A stretch of 64,000 bases of DNA from SHLQ01 sp964517125 (GCA_964517125.1 CAZFBD010000010.1:1-64000), one strand, 5' to 3'; shown: positions 17,461-26,211, counted from the first letter of the stretch. Numbers and translations are program-made. Notes: generated from the letters alone by a model not told the origin.

Positions 17461-17742
17461 ATGGCTGAGCAGAAGCACCGTTTGACGATCACGGTCGACC
17501 CGCGGCTCGCCGAAGCTGGCCAAGACGCTGTCGCCGCTGGCAAGGCCGACTCCATGAGCAGGTGGGTCAGCGACGCAATCGAAGAGAAAATCGTTCGCGA
17601 CCGCAAGCTCGAGCACCTCGCTGCAGCAGTCGCCGACTTCGAGGCGCAGTTCGGCGAGATCACCGATGATGAGATTGCTGCACAACAACGAGCGGACCGA
17701 GCCCAGGCAACCGTCGTCCGTGGAGCAGCTCGTTCCGCATGA
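17461..17742 (+). CDS. Antitoxin, locus 4
   Basis: A 93-residue protein with a ribbon-helix-helix-like N-terminus (HRLTITVDPRLAEAGQDAV, MSRWVSDAIEEKI) and a charged helical C-terminus that should bind the toxin. GGAG precedes the ATG. Its TGA overlaps the ATG of the PIN gene (ATGA). Confidence 0.82.
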   Translation: MAEQKHRLTITVDPRLAEAGQDAVAAGKADSMSRWVSDAIEEKIVRDRKLEHLAAAVADFEAQFGEITDDEIAAQQRADRAQATVVRGAARSA

Positions 17743-18116
17743 GCATCATCTTGGACGCGGGCGCGCTTGTGGCCCTTGAACGAAACGAACGACCGATGTG
17801 GGTGCGCCTCAAGGCAGCGCTCCTCGACGGCGAATCACCTCAGACCCATGCAGGTGTTCTCGGCCAAGCGTGGCGCGGCGGGCCACGCCAAGCCCGACTC
17901 GCCGCGGCGCTTGCGGGCATCGAGGTTCATCCCATCGACGAGGAAGCCGGACGGCTTGCTGGGCAACTGCTGGCCGCCGCCGAGCTCAGCGATGTCATCG
18001 ATGCCGCGGTCGTGCTCCTCGCCCACGACGGCGACGACATCATCACCTCCGACCCAGACGACATCGAACACCTCGCCCGCACCCTCGATCGCCACGTCGA
18101 ACTGATCCACCCCTAG
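17739..18116 (+). CDS. PIN-domain toxin, locus 4
   Basis: A 125-residue PIN-domain protein with IILDAGALVALE (D6), VLGQAWRGG, LSDVIDAAVVLLA and ITSDPDDIEHLA. It is related to the toxin of locus 3, whose pair lies 1.5 kb away on the other side of the CarD-like gene. The two pairs may derive from a local duplication followed by divergence. Expected role: RNase restrained by the preceding antitoxin. Confidence 0.85.
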   Translation: MSIILDAGALVALERNERPMWVRLKAALLDGESPQTHAGVLGQAWRGGPRQARLAAALAGIEVHPIDEEAGRLAGQLLAAAELSDVIDAAVVLLAHDGDDIITSDPDDIEHLARTLDRHVELIHP

Positions 18117-18129
18117 CGTTCGCACGCTC

Positions 18130-18135
18130 TAGGTT
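18130..18135 (+). promoter_or_regulatory. -10 box of the AraC-family gene
   Basis: TAGGTT lies eight nucleotides before the ATG at 18144, and no ribosome-binding site is present, as expected for a leaderless transcript. Confidence 0.5.
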
Positions 18136-18143
18136 GGGCCGAC

Positions 18144-18884
18144 ATGTACGACCCGGTGAAAGATGCGATGGACAAGACGGTCCAGTCCGTCAGCTACACC
18201 GAGGTCGAACCGCCCGGCTCGCTCACCGAGCTCGTGCATTGCTTCTGGGAAATGAAGACCGAAGCAGACCTCGCCGTCGACTTCGAACTACACGCACTGC
18301 CCGACGCATGCGTCAACGTGCTCTTCAACCAGCACGACACCGCCATCGCCGGAGTCACCGCGCTCCACACGTCGCACACCACCTTGAACCTCGGCCGGTC
18401 GTTCCACTACGTGGGCGTGCAGTTCTTCCCCGGCGTCTGGCGGGGCGCACCCGAGGGCACGGTCGATCACTACGTGGGCGAGGCCTATGAGGGTGAACTC
18501 GCGCTCGTCGAGACCAGCCGCGCCATGGCCGAGCTCGAGTTCACTGCCAAAGCGCCCGCGCTGACAGCGTTCGTCGACGACCTGCAAACCAACGGCGTCG
18601 TGGCCGCAAACCCCGTCACCGCCGCAATCCTCACCAACATCGGCGACATTCACAGCGTGGCCGACATGGCCAGCGCCGCCGCCCTGTCTCCGCGCCAACT
18701 CCAACGGAAGCTGAAGGCAACCACCGGCTTTTCACCCCACGACCTGTTGAAGGTGCTGCGCCTTCAACACTCCTTCCGTCAGGACTATCTGCTGGCCTTC
18801 GCCGACCAGTCACACTTCATCCATTCCTTCCGCGACATCACCGGCTACACGCCTTCGCAGTTCCAAAAACGCTTTGATGTCTGA
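18144..18884 (+). CDS. AraC-family transcriptional regulator
   Basis: A 246-residue regulator. The N-terminal 150 residues form a DUF6597-like sensor domain (GSLTELVHCFWEMKTE, YVGVQFFPGVWRG). The C-terminal AraC domain has two helix-turn-helix motifs (SVADMASAAALSPRQLQRKL and AFADQSHFIHSFRDITGYTP), ending in the family signature GYTPSQFQKRF. It sits 90 bp upstream of a VOC-family gene on the same strand, which it probably controls. Confidence 0.88.
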   Translation: MYDPVKDAMDKTVQSVSYTEVEPPGSLTELVHCFWEMKTEADLAVDFELHALPDACVNVLFNQHDTAIAGVTALHTSHTTLNLGRSFHYVGVQFFPGVWRGAPEGTVDHYVGEAYEGELALVETSRAMAELEFTAKAPALTAFVDDLQTNGVVAANPVTAAILTNIGDIHSVADMASAAALSPRQLQRKLKATTGFSPHDLLKVLRLQHSFRQDYLLAFADQSHFIHSFRDITGYTPSQFQKRFDV

Positions 18885-18973
18885 TATCTACAATTCCTTT
18901 CCAGCCAACTTTGCTTGAGTGGTTTTCGAAGGCAACAACGCCTTCACTCCCCCACAGGAAAGGACCACACATC

Positions 18974-19348
18974 ATGAGGAAAGTTGGATGGTTCGACATC
19001 TACGTCGACGACATGGACCGCGCTCAGACGTTCTACGAAACGGTGCTGAACACCTCGCTTGCATCAATGGATGACCCCACCGATCCGAGCGTCCAGATGC
19101 GAGCGTTCGAGGACGACTTCGCCAGCCACGGAGCCGGCGGCGCCCTCGTGAAGCTTGAGTACGCGTCCCCCGGACCCGGCGGCTCGATGGTCTACTTCTC
19201 CTGCGACGACTGCGAAGTCGAACAGGGCCGGGTCGAAGCTGCAGGCGGCTCCATTGTCCGCCCCAAGTTCAGCATCGGGGACCACGGCTTCGTCTCCCTG
19301 TTCATGGACACCGAAGGCAACATGGTCGGCCTGCACTCCACAAGCTGA
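18974..19348 (+). CDS. VOC-superfamily (glyoxalase-like) protein
   Basis: A 124-residue single-module VOC protein of the kind paired with AraC regulators. It has WFDIYVDDMDRAQTFYETVL at the N-terminus, a central GGALVKLEYASPGPGG, and DHGFVSLFMDTEGNMVGLHS at the end, where a metal-binding Glu is expected (DTEGN). The start MRKVGW follows AGGAAAGGA. Substrate is unknown; metal-dependent isomerase, dioxygenase or drug-binding activities all occur in this superfamily. Confidence 0.85.
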   Translation: MRKVGWFDIYVDDMDRAQTFYETVLNTSLASMDDPTDPSVQMRAFEDDFASHGAGGALVKLEYASPGPGGSMVYFSCDDCEVEQGRVEAAGGSIVRPKFSIGDHGFVSLFMDTEGNMVGLHSTS

Positions 19349-19392
19349 CCGCCACGAACTCGGCGCCCAGCGCCGACTCGATCCCAACGGAG

Positions 19393-19429
19393 CCTGGCAC
19401 CTTTCGGCGAAAAGGTGCCAGGCACCTTT
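19393..19429. terminator. Overlapping hairpins between convergent genes
   Basis: CCTGGCACCTTT (19393-19404) pairs perfectly with AAAGGTGCCAGG (19411-19422) around a six-base loop. The right arm can alternatively pair with GGCACCTTT at 19421-19429 around a single A. It lies between the ends of the convergent VOC gene and the oxygenase gene, so it is probably a two-way terminator or an extragenic palindromic element. Confidence 0.6.
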
Positions 19430-19444
19430 GGCTTTCGTGCCTGG

Positions 19445-20368
19445 TCAGAACGGGGCGATGCCGTCGGGCGGGCCCGGCGGAATGGTCCAGCGTTCCTGCG
19501 GCGAGACGGCCGGCGCGGGCGAACCCTCACGGGGAATCTGCATGCCGTCTCCGTACAACCACAGAACCAGGTTGGAGCGGTCCCCTTCGACGATCGGCTG
19601 GGCGGCGTGTGGTGCATGACCACGATGGAACAGCGCCGTTCCCGGCCGGAACGACAATGCGGTCGTGGACTGCATGCTCGGGTCGAAGAAGTCGACCGTC
19701 GAACCCGAGAACGTCTCGCCCGGCAAGTTCATGTTGATGTTGAGCGTCGCCGAGGACGCGTCGGTGTGCGGACGGATCGACGTGTCCGTCGTGGGCTGGT
19801 AGCGAATCGAAAACCCGAACGTCTGCGTATCGAAGCCATGAATCTCCGGGTAGAGCAGCCGGGCCATGGGACGCATGTACCGCTCCATCAAGCTTGCGTA
19901 GAACGCCTGAAACCCGGGCGTAGCCAGGTAGCCCTCGGAGCGGCGGTCGAGCATTGCCCCGCCACGGTTCAGCACGATTCCATACGGCGGACGAAGAGGA
20001 ATCCCCGCGTCCGCGACATCGTCCAGGTAACCGCGCAGGTGCGCCAGGCGTTCGGGGTCGAAGAACTGTGTCTCGAACACGCCGGGCACAACTTCCTCCC
20101 AACAGTCACGCACTGCGCCTTCACTGGACGGGTCGTCCCACGCCTGGTTGACCGCATCACGAAGTGCAGCATCGATCAGCGAATCGTCGAGGGGCGGTCG
20201 GTCAGCGCATTCGCGCTCTTCCCACTCACCCCACGCCTCGGCGAGAAGGGTCCGGTTCTCCAGCCAGAAGCGCTGGACCGACGGATCCCGACGGAGCATC
20301 TCGTCGCGAGACGGCAGGCCCAAGGCTCGGGCGCTGTTCAGGTGATCGACAGACAATTCATGTTCCAC
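19445..20368 (-). CDS. 2-Oxoglutarate/Fe(II)-dependent oxygenase-like protein
   Basis: A 307-residue protein of the prolyl-hydroxylase-like superfamily. The iron ligands are HTDASS (H and D, near residue 202) and a distal His in LFHRGHAPHAAQP, followed by RSNLVLWLYG, where Arg would bind 2-oxoglutarate. The N-terminal third is helical. It would hydroxylate an unknown small molecule or protein. Its start lies 100 bp from the divergent MFS transporter. Confidence 0.78.
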   Translation of the reverse strand: MEHELSVDHLNSARALGLPSRDEMLRRDPSVQRFWLENRTLLAEAWGEWEERECADRPPLDDSLIDAALRDAVNQAWDDPSSEGAVRDCWEEVVPGVFETQFFDPERLAHLRGYLDDVADAGIPLRPPYGIVLNRGGAMLDRRSEGYLATPGFQAFYASLMERYMRPMARLLYPEIHGFDTQTFGFSIRYQPTTDTSIRPHTDASSATLNINMNLPGETFSGSTVDFFDPSMQSTTALSFRPGTALFHRGHAPHAAQPIVEGDRSNLVLWLYGDGMQIPREGSPAPAVSPQERWTIPPGPPDGIAPF

Positions 20369-20468
20369 CCGACGATCTTCACGAATGCCGTGGCAACAGG
20401 CAAGAAGACACTCGTTTGTCCCATAGGTACCTCGTGGATACCGGTTGGCGACCGATACTGTTCCCCTG

Positions 20469-21713
20469 GTGACCGCAGCTTCGCCCCAAGACCGTCAGTC
20501 CGGCGGCGTGTTCTATGGGTGGGTCATCGTTGCCGTCGTCTTCATCTCGCTGATGGTCACCTCGGGGCTCGGCTTCTACAACGCATCGGTGATTCTGGTG
20601 GCCGCCCGCGAAGAGCTCGGGGCGTCGGTCAGCGCTGTCTCCTTCGGGCCAACGCTCTTCTTCACCGTTGCTGGCCTCACCGGATTTGCCGCGTCGAAGC
20701 AGATGGACCGCGTCGACCTCCGGTTGTTCTACGCCTTGGGCGGCACGCTGGGCGCGCTCTCGCTGGCAACGCTTCGCTGGGTCGACTCGGTGGCCGAGCT
20801 GTATGTCTTCTTCGCCTTCTTCGGAGCTTCGTTCGCTCTGGCCGGCCTGGTCCCCGGAGTCACCCTGGTGGCCCGATGGTTCAACCGCCGCCGATCCATC
20901 GCTCTCTCCATCGCATCATCGGGCCTCTCAGCCGGCGGGATCCTGTTCACACCTGCGGCATCGAGCCTCATCGACGACCGATCCCTGTCTGGCGCCGGGC
21001 CATTGCTCGCAGCCGCGTGGTTCATCGGCGTGGTCCCGCTCACCGCAGCCCTCATCCGCTCGCAGCCAGCAGACAAGGGCCTGGAAGCCGACGGCGAACC
21101 CACACCGTCGCAACCCGTGGAGCTGACCGGCACCGACTTCACCGAAGCGAAGACCAGTCGCTACTTCCGGGTGCTGGCCCTGGTGTACGCCCTCGTGTTC
21201 CTGGCCCAGGTCGGTGCGCTGGCCCACCTCGCCAGCCTGGTGACCGAACGAGTCGACCGCTCAGCGGGCGCCTTGGCCCTGTCGGTCCTGGCATTCGCAA
21301 GCGTCGCCGGACGGCTCGCCGGCGGCGTCATCGTCACTCGCGTCTCCACCCGCTCACTCACCGGACTCCTCGTGGCAGTGCAGGCCGGCGCACTGATCTT
21401 CCTGGCCCTCGCCGACACCCAAGCCCTGCTCCTCGTGGCCAGCGCACTCCTGGGCCTGAGCGTCGGGAACCTCCTCATGCTCCAACCGCTCCTGCTCGTG
21501 GAAGCGTTCGGCGTGAAGCACAACTCGCAGATCTACTCACTGAGCCAGCTCGTCACCACGGTCGGTGTCGCCATCGGGCCCATCATGTACGGCGGCCTGC
21601 GCGACCTCATCGACTACCGCTCGTCGTTCCTTGCCGCGGCCGTTCTCAACCTGCTTGCTGTCGCCGTCCTGCGCCAGGCAGGCCCCACGCCATCGCCCCC
21701 CGGTCTGCCCTAG
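20469..21713 (+). CDS. MFS transporter
   Basis: A 414-residue protein with 12 predicted membrane segments (first: FYGWVIVAVVFISLMVTSGL). The opening GVFYGWVIV and the loop ARWFNRRRSIALSIASSG are typical of the oxalate/formate and monocarboxylate antiporter branch. GTG at 20469 was chosen because GATACT lies nine nucleotides upstream, consistent with a leaderless message; a TTG eight codons further upstream is possible. Substrate not assignable, probably a carboxylate. Confidence 0.85.
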   Translation: MTAASPQDRQSGGVFYGWVIVAVVFISLMVTSGLGFYNASVILVAAREELGASVSAVSFGPTLFFTVAGLTGFAASKQMDRVDLRLFYALGGTLGALSLATLRWVDSVAELYVFFAFFGASFALAGLVPGVTLVARWFNRRRSIALSIASSGLSAGGILFTPAASSLIDDRSLSGAGPLLAAAWFIGVVPLTAALIRSQPADKGLEADGEPTPSQPVELTGTDFTEAKTSRYFRVLALVYALVFLAQVGALAHLASLVTERVDRSAGALALSVLAFASVAGRLAGGVIVTRVSTRSLTGLLVAVQAGALIFLALADTQALLLVASALLGLSVGNLLMLQPLLLVEAFGVKHNSQIYSLSQLVTTVGVAIGPIMYGGLRDLIDYRSSFLAAAVLNLLAVAVLRQAGPTPSPPGLP

Positions 21714-21766
21714 TTCGGAAGGACCCATCCGGTTGTCACCCGTGAGGCCGGCCGTACAGTCCACGC

Positions 21767-22144
21767 ATGAACGACTTTGGGATCGGCCTTCAGTCCGAGG
21801 AACACGTCCGCCTGAGCGAACCGTCGGTACGCATCCATTTCCAGCGCGGGCAGGAACTCACCTTCTACATGATGCGAGCAGATCTGCTGCTCACATCGCA
21901 ACGCATCGTCGGATCGCGCCGCTTCTTCGGCAAGACCCAGATCACCCCCGACATCGACCTCGAGCGCATCACCCAGATCGACGTCGTCGAGACACTCCAG
22001 ATGCGAGGCATGACGCGACGCGGATCCGGACGTTTCCTCCGTCTTGAAGTCACGAACCCCAAAGCCACAATCGCGTTCCGGCTGTCCGAAGAGCTCGCCA
22101 CCCACTGGGCCGACGCCCTCAAGCAACCACCACCCACCACCTGA
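21767..22144 (+). CDS. Small protein with PH/GRAM-like fold, function unknown
   Basis: A 125-residue protein dominated by beta-strands: LTFYMMRADLLLTSQRIVGS, then ITPDIDLERITQIDVV and GRFLRLEVTNPKATIAFRL. The phrase LLLTSQRIV is characteristic of bacterial PH-like and GRAM-like domains. No membrane segment or signal is present. TACAGT lies six nucleotides before the ATG. Confidence 0.6.
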   Translation: MNDFGIGLQSEEHVRLSEPSVRIHFQRGQELTFYMMRADLLLTSQRIVGSRRFFGKTQITPDIDLERITQIDVVETLQMRGMTRRGSGRFLRLEVTNPKATIAFRLSEELATHWADALKQPPPTT

Positions 22145-22279
22145 CCCCATCTCCCCCGCAGCCACACTCCGCGGTCACACCACCACAACAGGGGCCAGGC
22201 CCCTCGTGTAGTGGTGTGCGCGCGTTGCGTGGCCACGATTCGACTGGGCGGGGGCGGACAGCGACTACGGTGACGGGGC

Positions 22280-22866
22280 GTGGATGGTCTTTCTGGCAGC
22301 GCCAAACGACGGGCAGTCGCTGCAGCTGTTGCGTTCGCACTCCTCGCGGCAGCCTGCTCCAGCTCGGACAGCGACACGTCGGCGCAGACCGACGACACCT
22401 CCACATTCGCGAAGTCATCGCCGAGTCGGCGCTCGGCGACGGCCAGCAAGCCGACTCCACCTTCAGCGGCACCCTCATCCTCGGTGGACAGATCGCCGGC
22501 ATGGAACCACGTCTGTTCCTGATTTACCCGGAAGGCAACTTCATCGAAGCCCTCGACGAGGCGCCGTTTCTGCAGATCGGCGAGACCAAGTACGGACGCC
22601 CCATCCTGGTTCGCGTCTTCGATCCGGCAATGAGCTTCGACGAGGCCGTGAAGCTGCTGTACGTCTCGTTCGATTCCACCATCAAGGCCAACCTGTCTGT
22701 GGGCCCGCCGCTGGACCTGCAGATCTACGAGACCGACAGCCTCGACGCTCCACCCGAACAACGCATCGGCGCCGACGACCCAACCTTCACCTCGATCTCC
22801 CGCGGCTGGAGCGACGCGTTGCGCCAGGCCTTCGAGCTTCTCCCCGACGTCACCCTCGACGACTGA
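22280..22866 (+). pseudogene. Lipoprotein start joined out of frame to the end of a proteasome-type protease gene
   Basis: From GTG 22280 the frame encodes a lipoprotein signal (RRAVAAAVAFALLAAACSSS) and then loses meaning near 22400. From about 22398 a different frame encodes the C-terminal two thirds of a proteasome-type protease (COG3484-like): HIREVIAESALGDG, GTLILGGQIAGMEPRLFLIY, YPEGNFIEALDEAPFLQIGE, FDSTIKANLSVGPPLDLQIY, ending at 22866. The Ntn-hydrolase N-terminus is missing. The simplest reading is a deletion or transposition that joined two unrelated genes; a misassembly is the alternative. Confidence 0.6.
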
Positions 22867-22908
22867 CGAGGGCCGACCGGGTCGGTCGGCAGAGCCAACG
22901 TTGCAGGC

Positions 22909-23655
22909 TCAGGCTTGCGGAAGGTTCGCGGCGAAGAGTGCCGTCGTCTTCGTCCACGATGTCGTGGCCGCGACCTCGTGGTAGTTCGGGCTCGTGGGCC
23001 AGGTGTAGCCATGGTCCGCTCCGTCAAAGATCTCGACCTCAACGTGGGCAAGCGGGGCGACAGCATCGAAGAACTGCTGGTGCATCTCGATGGACTGCAT
23101 CTGGTCGGCGGTGCCAATGCCGATGTACACCGGCTGCATGAGCTGGGCTGCGGTCAGGTGTGGCGAGTCCTCGCCTTCGTCCACGAGAAAGGAGGGATGC
23201 CAGGTTGCGCCGACCACGAACTGGTCCGGCAGCCGCATGAGTGTGCGGTAGATGGCGCGCGCTCCGAGGCAGAAACCGATGGTGCCGAGCTGCTCGTCGG
23301 CTCCGAGTTCGACCGCAGCGAGTGCATCATCGAGGTCGCTCTGAATACCGTTGTCGGTGAGTGACTGCAGCATCTTCCAGACCTGCGCCCGCGTCTCGTC
23401 GGTTGCCTCGCTGGCTTCCCAGCCGATCATGCGACCGTGCCGGTGGTAGAGATCGGGCATGACCACCCGGTAGCCCTCGGCCGCCAACTGCCGGTTGAAT
23501 ACGTGGTTCGATTCCCGCATGCCGGGCCCATCATGAAATACCGCAATCGTCGGATGCCACTGGTCATCGTCGGGGAACTTGACCGAGACCGCCATGGGCC
23601 CATCGGCGGTGTCCACGTCGATGATCTGTTCCACGATGTCCGTTGCGCTGCTCAT
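22909..23655 (-). CDS. Dienelactone hydrolase family protein
   Basis: A 248-residue alpha/beta-hydrolase. The nucleophile is Cys in GFCLGARAIY (residues about 145-155), as in true dienelactone hydrolases, with the catalytic Asp in the IGTADQM region and His in DGADHGYTWP. An N-terminal VFHDGPGMRE carries the oxyanion region. The start MSSATDIVEQ was chosen because the extension upstream of it is low in structure. It may cleave lactones or esters of aromatic catabolism. Confidence 0.88.
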   Translation of the reverse strand: MSSATDIVEQIIDVDTADGPMAVSVKFPDDDQWHPTIAVFHDGPGMRESNHVFNRQLAAEGYRVVMPDLYHRHGRMIGWEASEATDETRAQVWKMLQSLTDNGIQSDLDDALAAVELGADEQLGTIGFCLGARAIYRTLMRLPDQFVVGATWHPSFLVDEGEDSPHLTAAQLMQPVYIGIGTADQMQSIEMHQQFFDAVAPLAHVEVEIFDGADHGYTWPTSPNYHEVAATTSWTKTTALFAANLPQA

Positions 23656-23684
23656 GCGCAACGACGCTAGCGGCTTGCCCGACG

Positions 23685-24117
23685 TCAGTCGTCCTCGCTG
23701 GGTCGGACGGGAAGCGAGTGTGTCGACTTGATCGTCCACAAGCTCACGTTCGTTTCCAACCGTGACACATTGCTGTCGTTCTCCAGGTCTGCGAGGACGC
23801 CGGTGGCATAGTCAGCCAGGTCACCGACGATGCCTCACGATGAGCAGGTCGTGTTGACCGGTGAGCACGTGCAGCAACTGCACCTCGGGGCGAGCCCGAA
23901 GCCTGGTCACCAGGGCGTTCGTGTGCTCGTAACTGTCCCGCTCGAAACGGACCGTCGTGACGATCGTGACCGGTACGCCCATCTTCATGGGGTCCAGCTC
24001 AGCCACGATGCGGGTGATCGTTCCGTCGGCCTTCATTCGACTGATGCGCCGCTGCACCGCCGACGCCGACAACCCGACGAGCTCACCCAGATCGTCCAGC
24101 GATCGGTCAGCATCGTT
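23685..24117 (-). pseudogene. Broken Lrp/AsnC-family regulator
   Basis: The DNA-binding helices (DDLGELVGLSASAVQRRISR) and most of the ligand-binding domain (VTIVTTVRFERDSYEHTNAL, VQLLHVLTGQHDLLIV) are readable, but the frame stops at LLIVRHRR. The family sequence resumes one base out of frame as VGDLADYATGVLADLENDS and ends in VRPSEDD at 23685. The N-terminus is also cut by TAG at 24117 before any start codon. Both defects could be mutation or sequencing error. It follows the start of the dienelactone hydrolase gene, which it may once have controlled. Confidence 0.7.
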
Positions 24118-24220
24118 CTACCACAGCCCGCCGACGTGTGTACCAGTGCGCAGAGCTGTCGGTGGACAAGCTGTTATGCTCGTGCACGCCCGCCTGCTAG
24201 TCCCGGAGTTGCCCCCGCCA

Positions 24221-25738
24221 ATGAAATCCCACTCGCGCCTGTCCCTACTGACCCTCACCACGGCTGCCCTCATTGCGGCGCTGCTCGGTGCCGCACCAGC
24301 AGGAGCCCAGGACACGCCAACCTGCGACGGGCTCGAGGCCACCATCATCGGCACCGAAGGCCGCGACAACCTCCGCGGCACCCCCGGCGATGACGTCATC
24401 GTCGGCCTCGGCGGACCCGACCGCATCGTTGGGCTCGGCGGAAACGACACCATCTGCGGCGGCGAAGGCCGAGACCGCATCCGCGGCAACAACGGCAAAG
24501 ACACCATCTTCGGCGAAGGCGGCCGCGACCGAATCCACGGAGGCGGCGGAGCCGACACCATCCGCGGCAACGGAGGTAACGACCGCCTCAACGGCGGAAA
24601 CGGCAACGACACCATTCGAGGCAACCGCGGCAACGACTTCATCAACGGCGACGCCGGCGCCGACGACTGCGTCGACACCACGGCGTCCATAGCGGGCTGC
24701 CGAGCAGAGCTCGAGGGCGACACGTTCATCAATCTGTCTCGCGCCAACTGGTCCTCCGGCTACATCCACGCCGAAGTCATCGCCGAACTCCTGCGGGAGA
24801 TGGGCTACACGGTGAGCTCCCCCGATGTGCTCGAGTTCGCTCCAGACCTCGGCTACCAGGTACTCGCCCGGGGTGAATCGGACATCTACGTGAACGGCTG
24901 GTTCCCCGGCCACTACAACTGGTTCGAGGGTCAACTGGCCGACGGCAGCAGCATCGGCGAGCACATCCGGCCAGCCCGCTTCGACGAAACCATCATTCAA
25001 GACGGCGGCCTCCAGGGCTTTCTCGTGACCAAAGCGTGGGCTGACAACGACGGGTTCACCACCCTCGACCAGATCAACGCCGACGAGGCACTGTGGAGCC
25101 AGCTCGACACCGACGGGAACGGCAAGGGCGAAATCTACGGCTGCCCCGAAGACTGGACCTGCGACGACATCATCAACTCCATGATCGTCTTCAACAACTG
25201 GGACAACCTCGAGCAGGTCCAAGCCGGATACGACGCCATGTTCGCCGAGTTCCTCACCTTGGCAGAAGCAGGCGAACCTGCAATCACCTATACCTGGACC
25301 CCCACCTCGTACTTCGCTTTGGCCGAGCCGGGCAACATGACCATGTGGCTCTCCATGGAGGACGACAGCGTGCTCGACGACTCCAACCCACTTGGGTTCG
25401 ACATCGGCGTGTCCTACAGCCAACGCGACGGCGACATCGTCGGCCATCGCGACGTCACTCCCGGCACCTGCCTCATCGGACCCGACGGATGCCAGCTCGG
25501 CTGGCTCGGCGCATGGCTTCAGCCCGTCTACAACATCGAGTGGGGCCAGGAGCAACAGCCCGCGGTCCGCCTCCTCGAGGAACTCGACTTCTCGGCCTTC
25601 GATCTGAGCGTCCTCAACATCGAACTGTCCTTGGCCGTTGGCTCACAGGCCGATATCAGTCGGCTGGGAAAGAAGTGGATCGCCGAGAACCGCGCAACCG
25701 CTGACGAATGGATCGCGGCAGCTCTCGACCCTGGCTGA
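24221..25738 (+). CDS. Secreted RTX-repeat protein fused to a glycine-betaine-type substrate-binding domain
   Basis: A 505-residue exported protein. It has a signal peptide (LTLTTAALIAALLGAAPAGA), then about ten RTX nonapeptides (GLGGNDTIC, GNGGNDRLN, GGNGNDTIR; residues about 45-145) that should fold on calcium, closed by DDCVDTTASIAGC. From about residue 165 it is an OpuAC/ProX-like binding domain: NLSRANWSSGYIHAEVIAEL, YQVLARGESDIYVNGWFPGH. OpuAC proteins normally deliver betaine or choline to an ABC permease; none is nearby, and the RTX part suggests surface attachment or release. GGAG precedes the ATG. Confidence 0.88.
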   Translation: MKSHSRLSLLTLTTAALIAALLGAAPAGAQDTPTCDGLEATIIGTEGRDNLRGTPGDDVIVGLGGPDRIVGLGGNDTICGGEGRDRIRGNNGKDTIFGEGGRDRIHGGGGADTIRGNGGNDRLNGGNGNDTIRGNRGNDFINGDAGADDCVDTTASIAGCRAELEGDTFINLSRANWSSGYIHAEVIAELLREMGYTVSSPDVLEFAPDLGYQVLARGESDIYVNGWFPGHYNWFEGQLADGSSIGEHIRPARFDETIIQDGGLQGFLVTKAWADNDGFTTLDQINADEALWSQLDTDGNGKGEIYGCPEDWTCDDIINSMIVFNNWDNLEQVQAGYDAMFAEFLTLAEAGEPAITYTWTPTSYFALAEPGNMTMWLSMEDDSVLDDSNPLGFDIGVSYSQRDGDIVGHRDVTPGTCLIGPDGCQLGWLGAWLQPVYNIEWGQEQQPAVRLLEELDFSAFDLSVLNIELSLAVGSQADISRLGKKWIAENRATADEWIAAALDPG

Positions 25739-25765
25739 GCCCTGGACTGTGCTTCGAGGTGCACC

Positions 25766-26167
25766 TCAGTTTCGTGTGCCTGCAACCCAGGTCTCGTGCA
25801 CGCTCTGCCATTGCAGCCCGTTCGGGGCGTCCGGCACACGGGTGAACACCACCGTGCTCAGTCGGTGATTCGAACCCTCGGACAGCGCGTGGTTCTCCAC
25901 GTACCGGGCGACAACGGTCTCGGCGGTCGTTGACAAGAGCCGCGCTTCGGTGATCGTGATCACAAGCGAGGAGGTGTGACCATGTCCACCCCGAATCGCT
26001 TCGATGGTCTCGGCTCTCGACGACTCGGTGCCGTTCGGTCCAACGATCGTGAAGCCGGGCGCAAGCACCGCCTCCAGAAGATGCAGGTCGGCCATGTCGG
26101 TCGTACCCAGGAAGTACGCCTCGAAGAACTCATGCAGTTCGACGACTTCCTTGTGCCACGCATCCAT
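25766..26167 (-). CDS. SnoaL-like/DUF4440 protein
   Basis: A 133-residue NTF2-like cone-fold protein: VVELHEFFEAYFLGTTDMAD, LEAVLAPGFTIVGPNGTESS and the final strand WQSVHETWVAG. Single-domain members are often small-molecule isomerases, cyclases or binding proteins; no catalytic assignment is possible. It is divergent from the MFS gene at 26224. Its stop overlaps a 12-bp palindrome at 25756-25767 (GAGGTGCACCTC). Confidence 0.8.
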   Translation of the reverse strand: MDAWHKEVVELHEFFEAYFLGTTDMADLHLLEAVLAPGFTIVGPNGTESSRAETIEAIRGGHGHTSSLVITITEARLLSTTAETVVARYVENHALSEGSNHRLSTVVFTRVPDAPNGLQWQSVHETWVAGTRN

Positions 26168-26211
26168 GGTTTGAGTCTTGCAGCTGGAGAACTCGGCTGC
26201 GGCGGGAGACC

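Noticed and set aside
23821..24072. Possible selenoprotein in the AsnC-type gene, because its frame ends in TGA
   Set aside because: The family sequence resumes in a different frame, and no Cys is expected there, so this is a frameshift and not UGA recoding.
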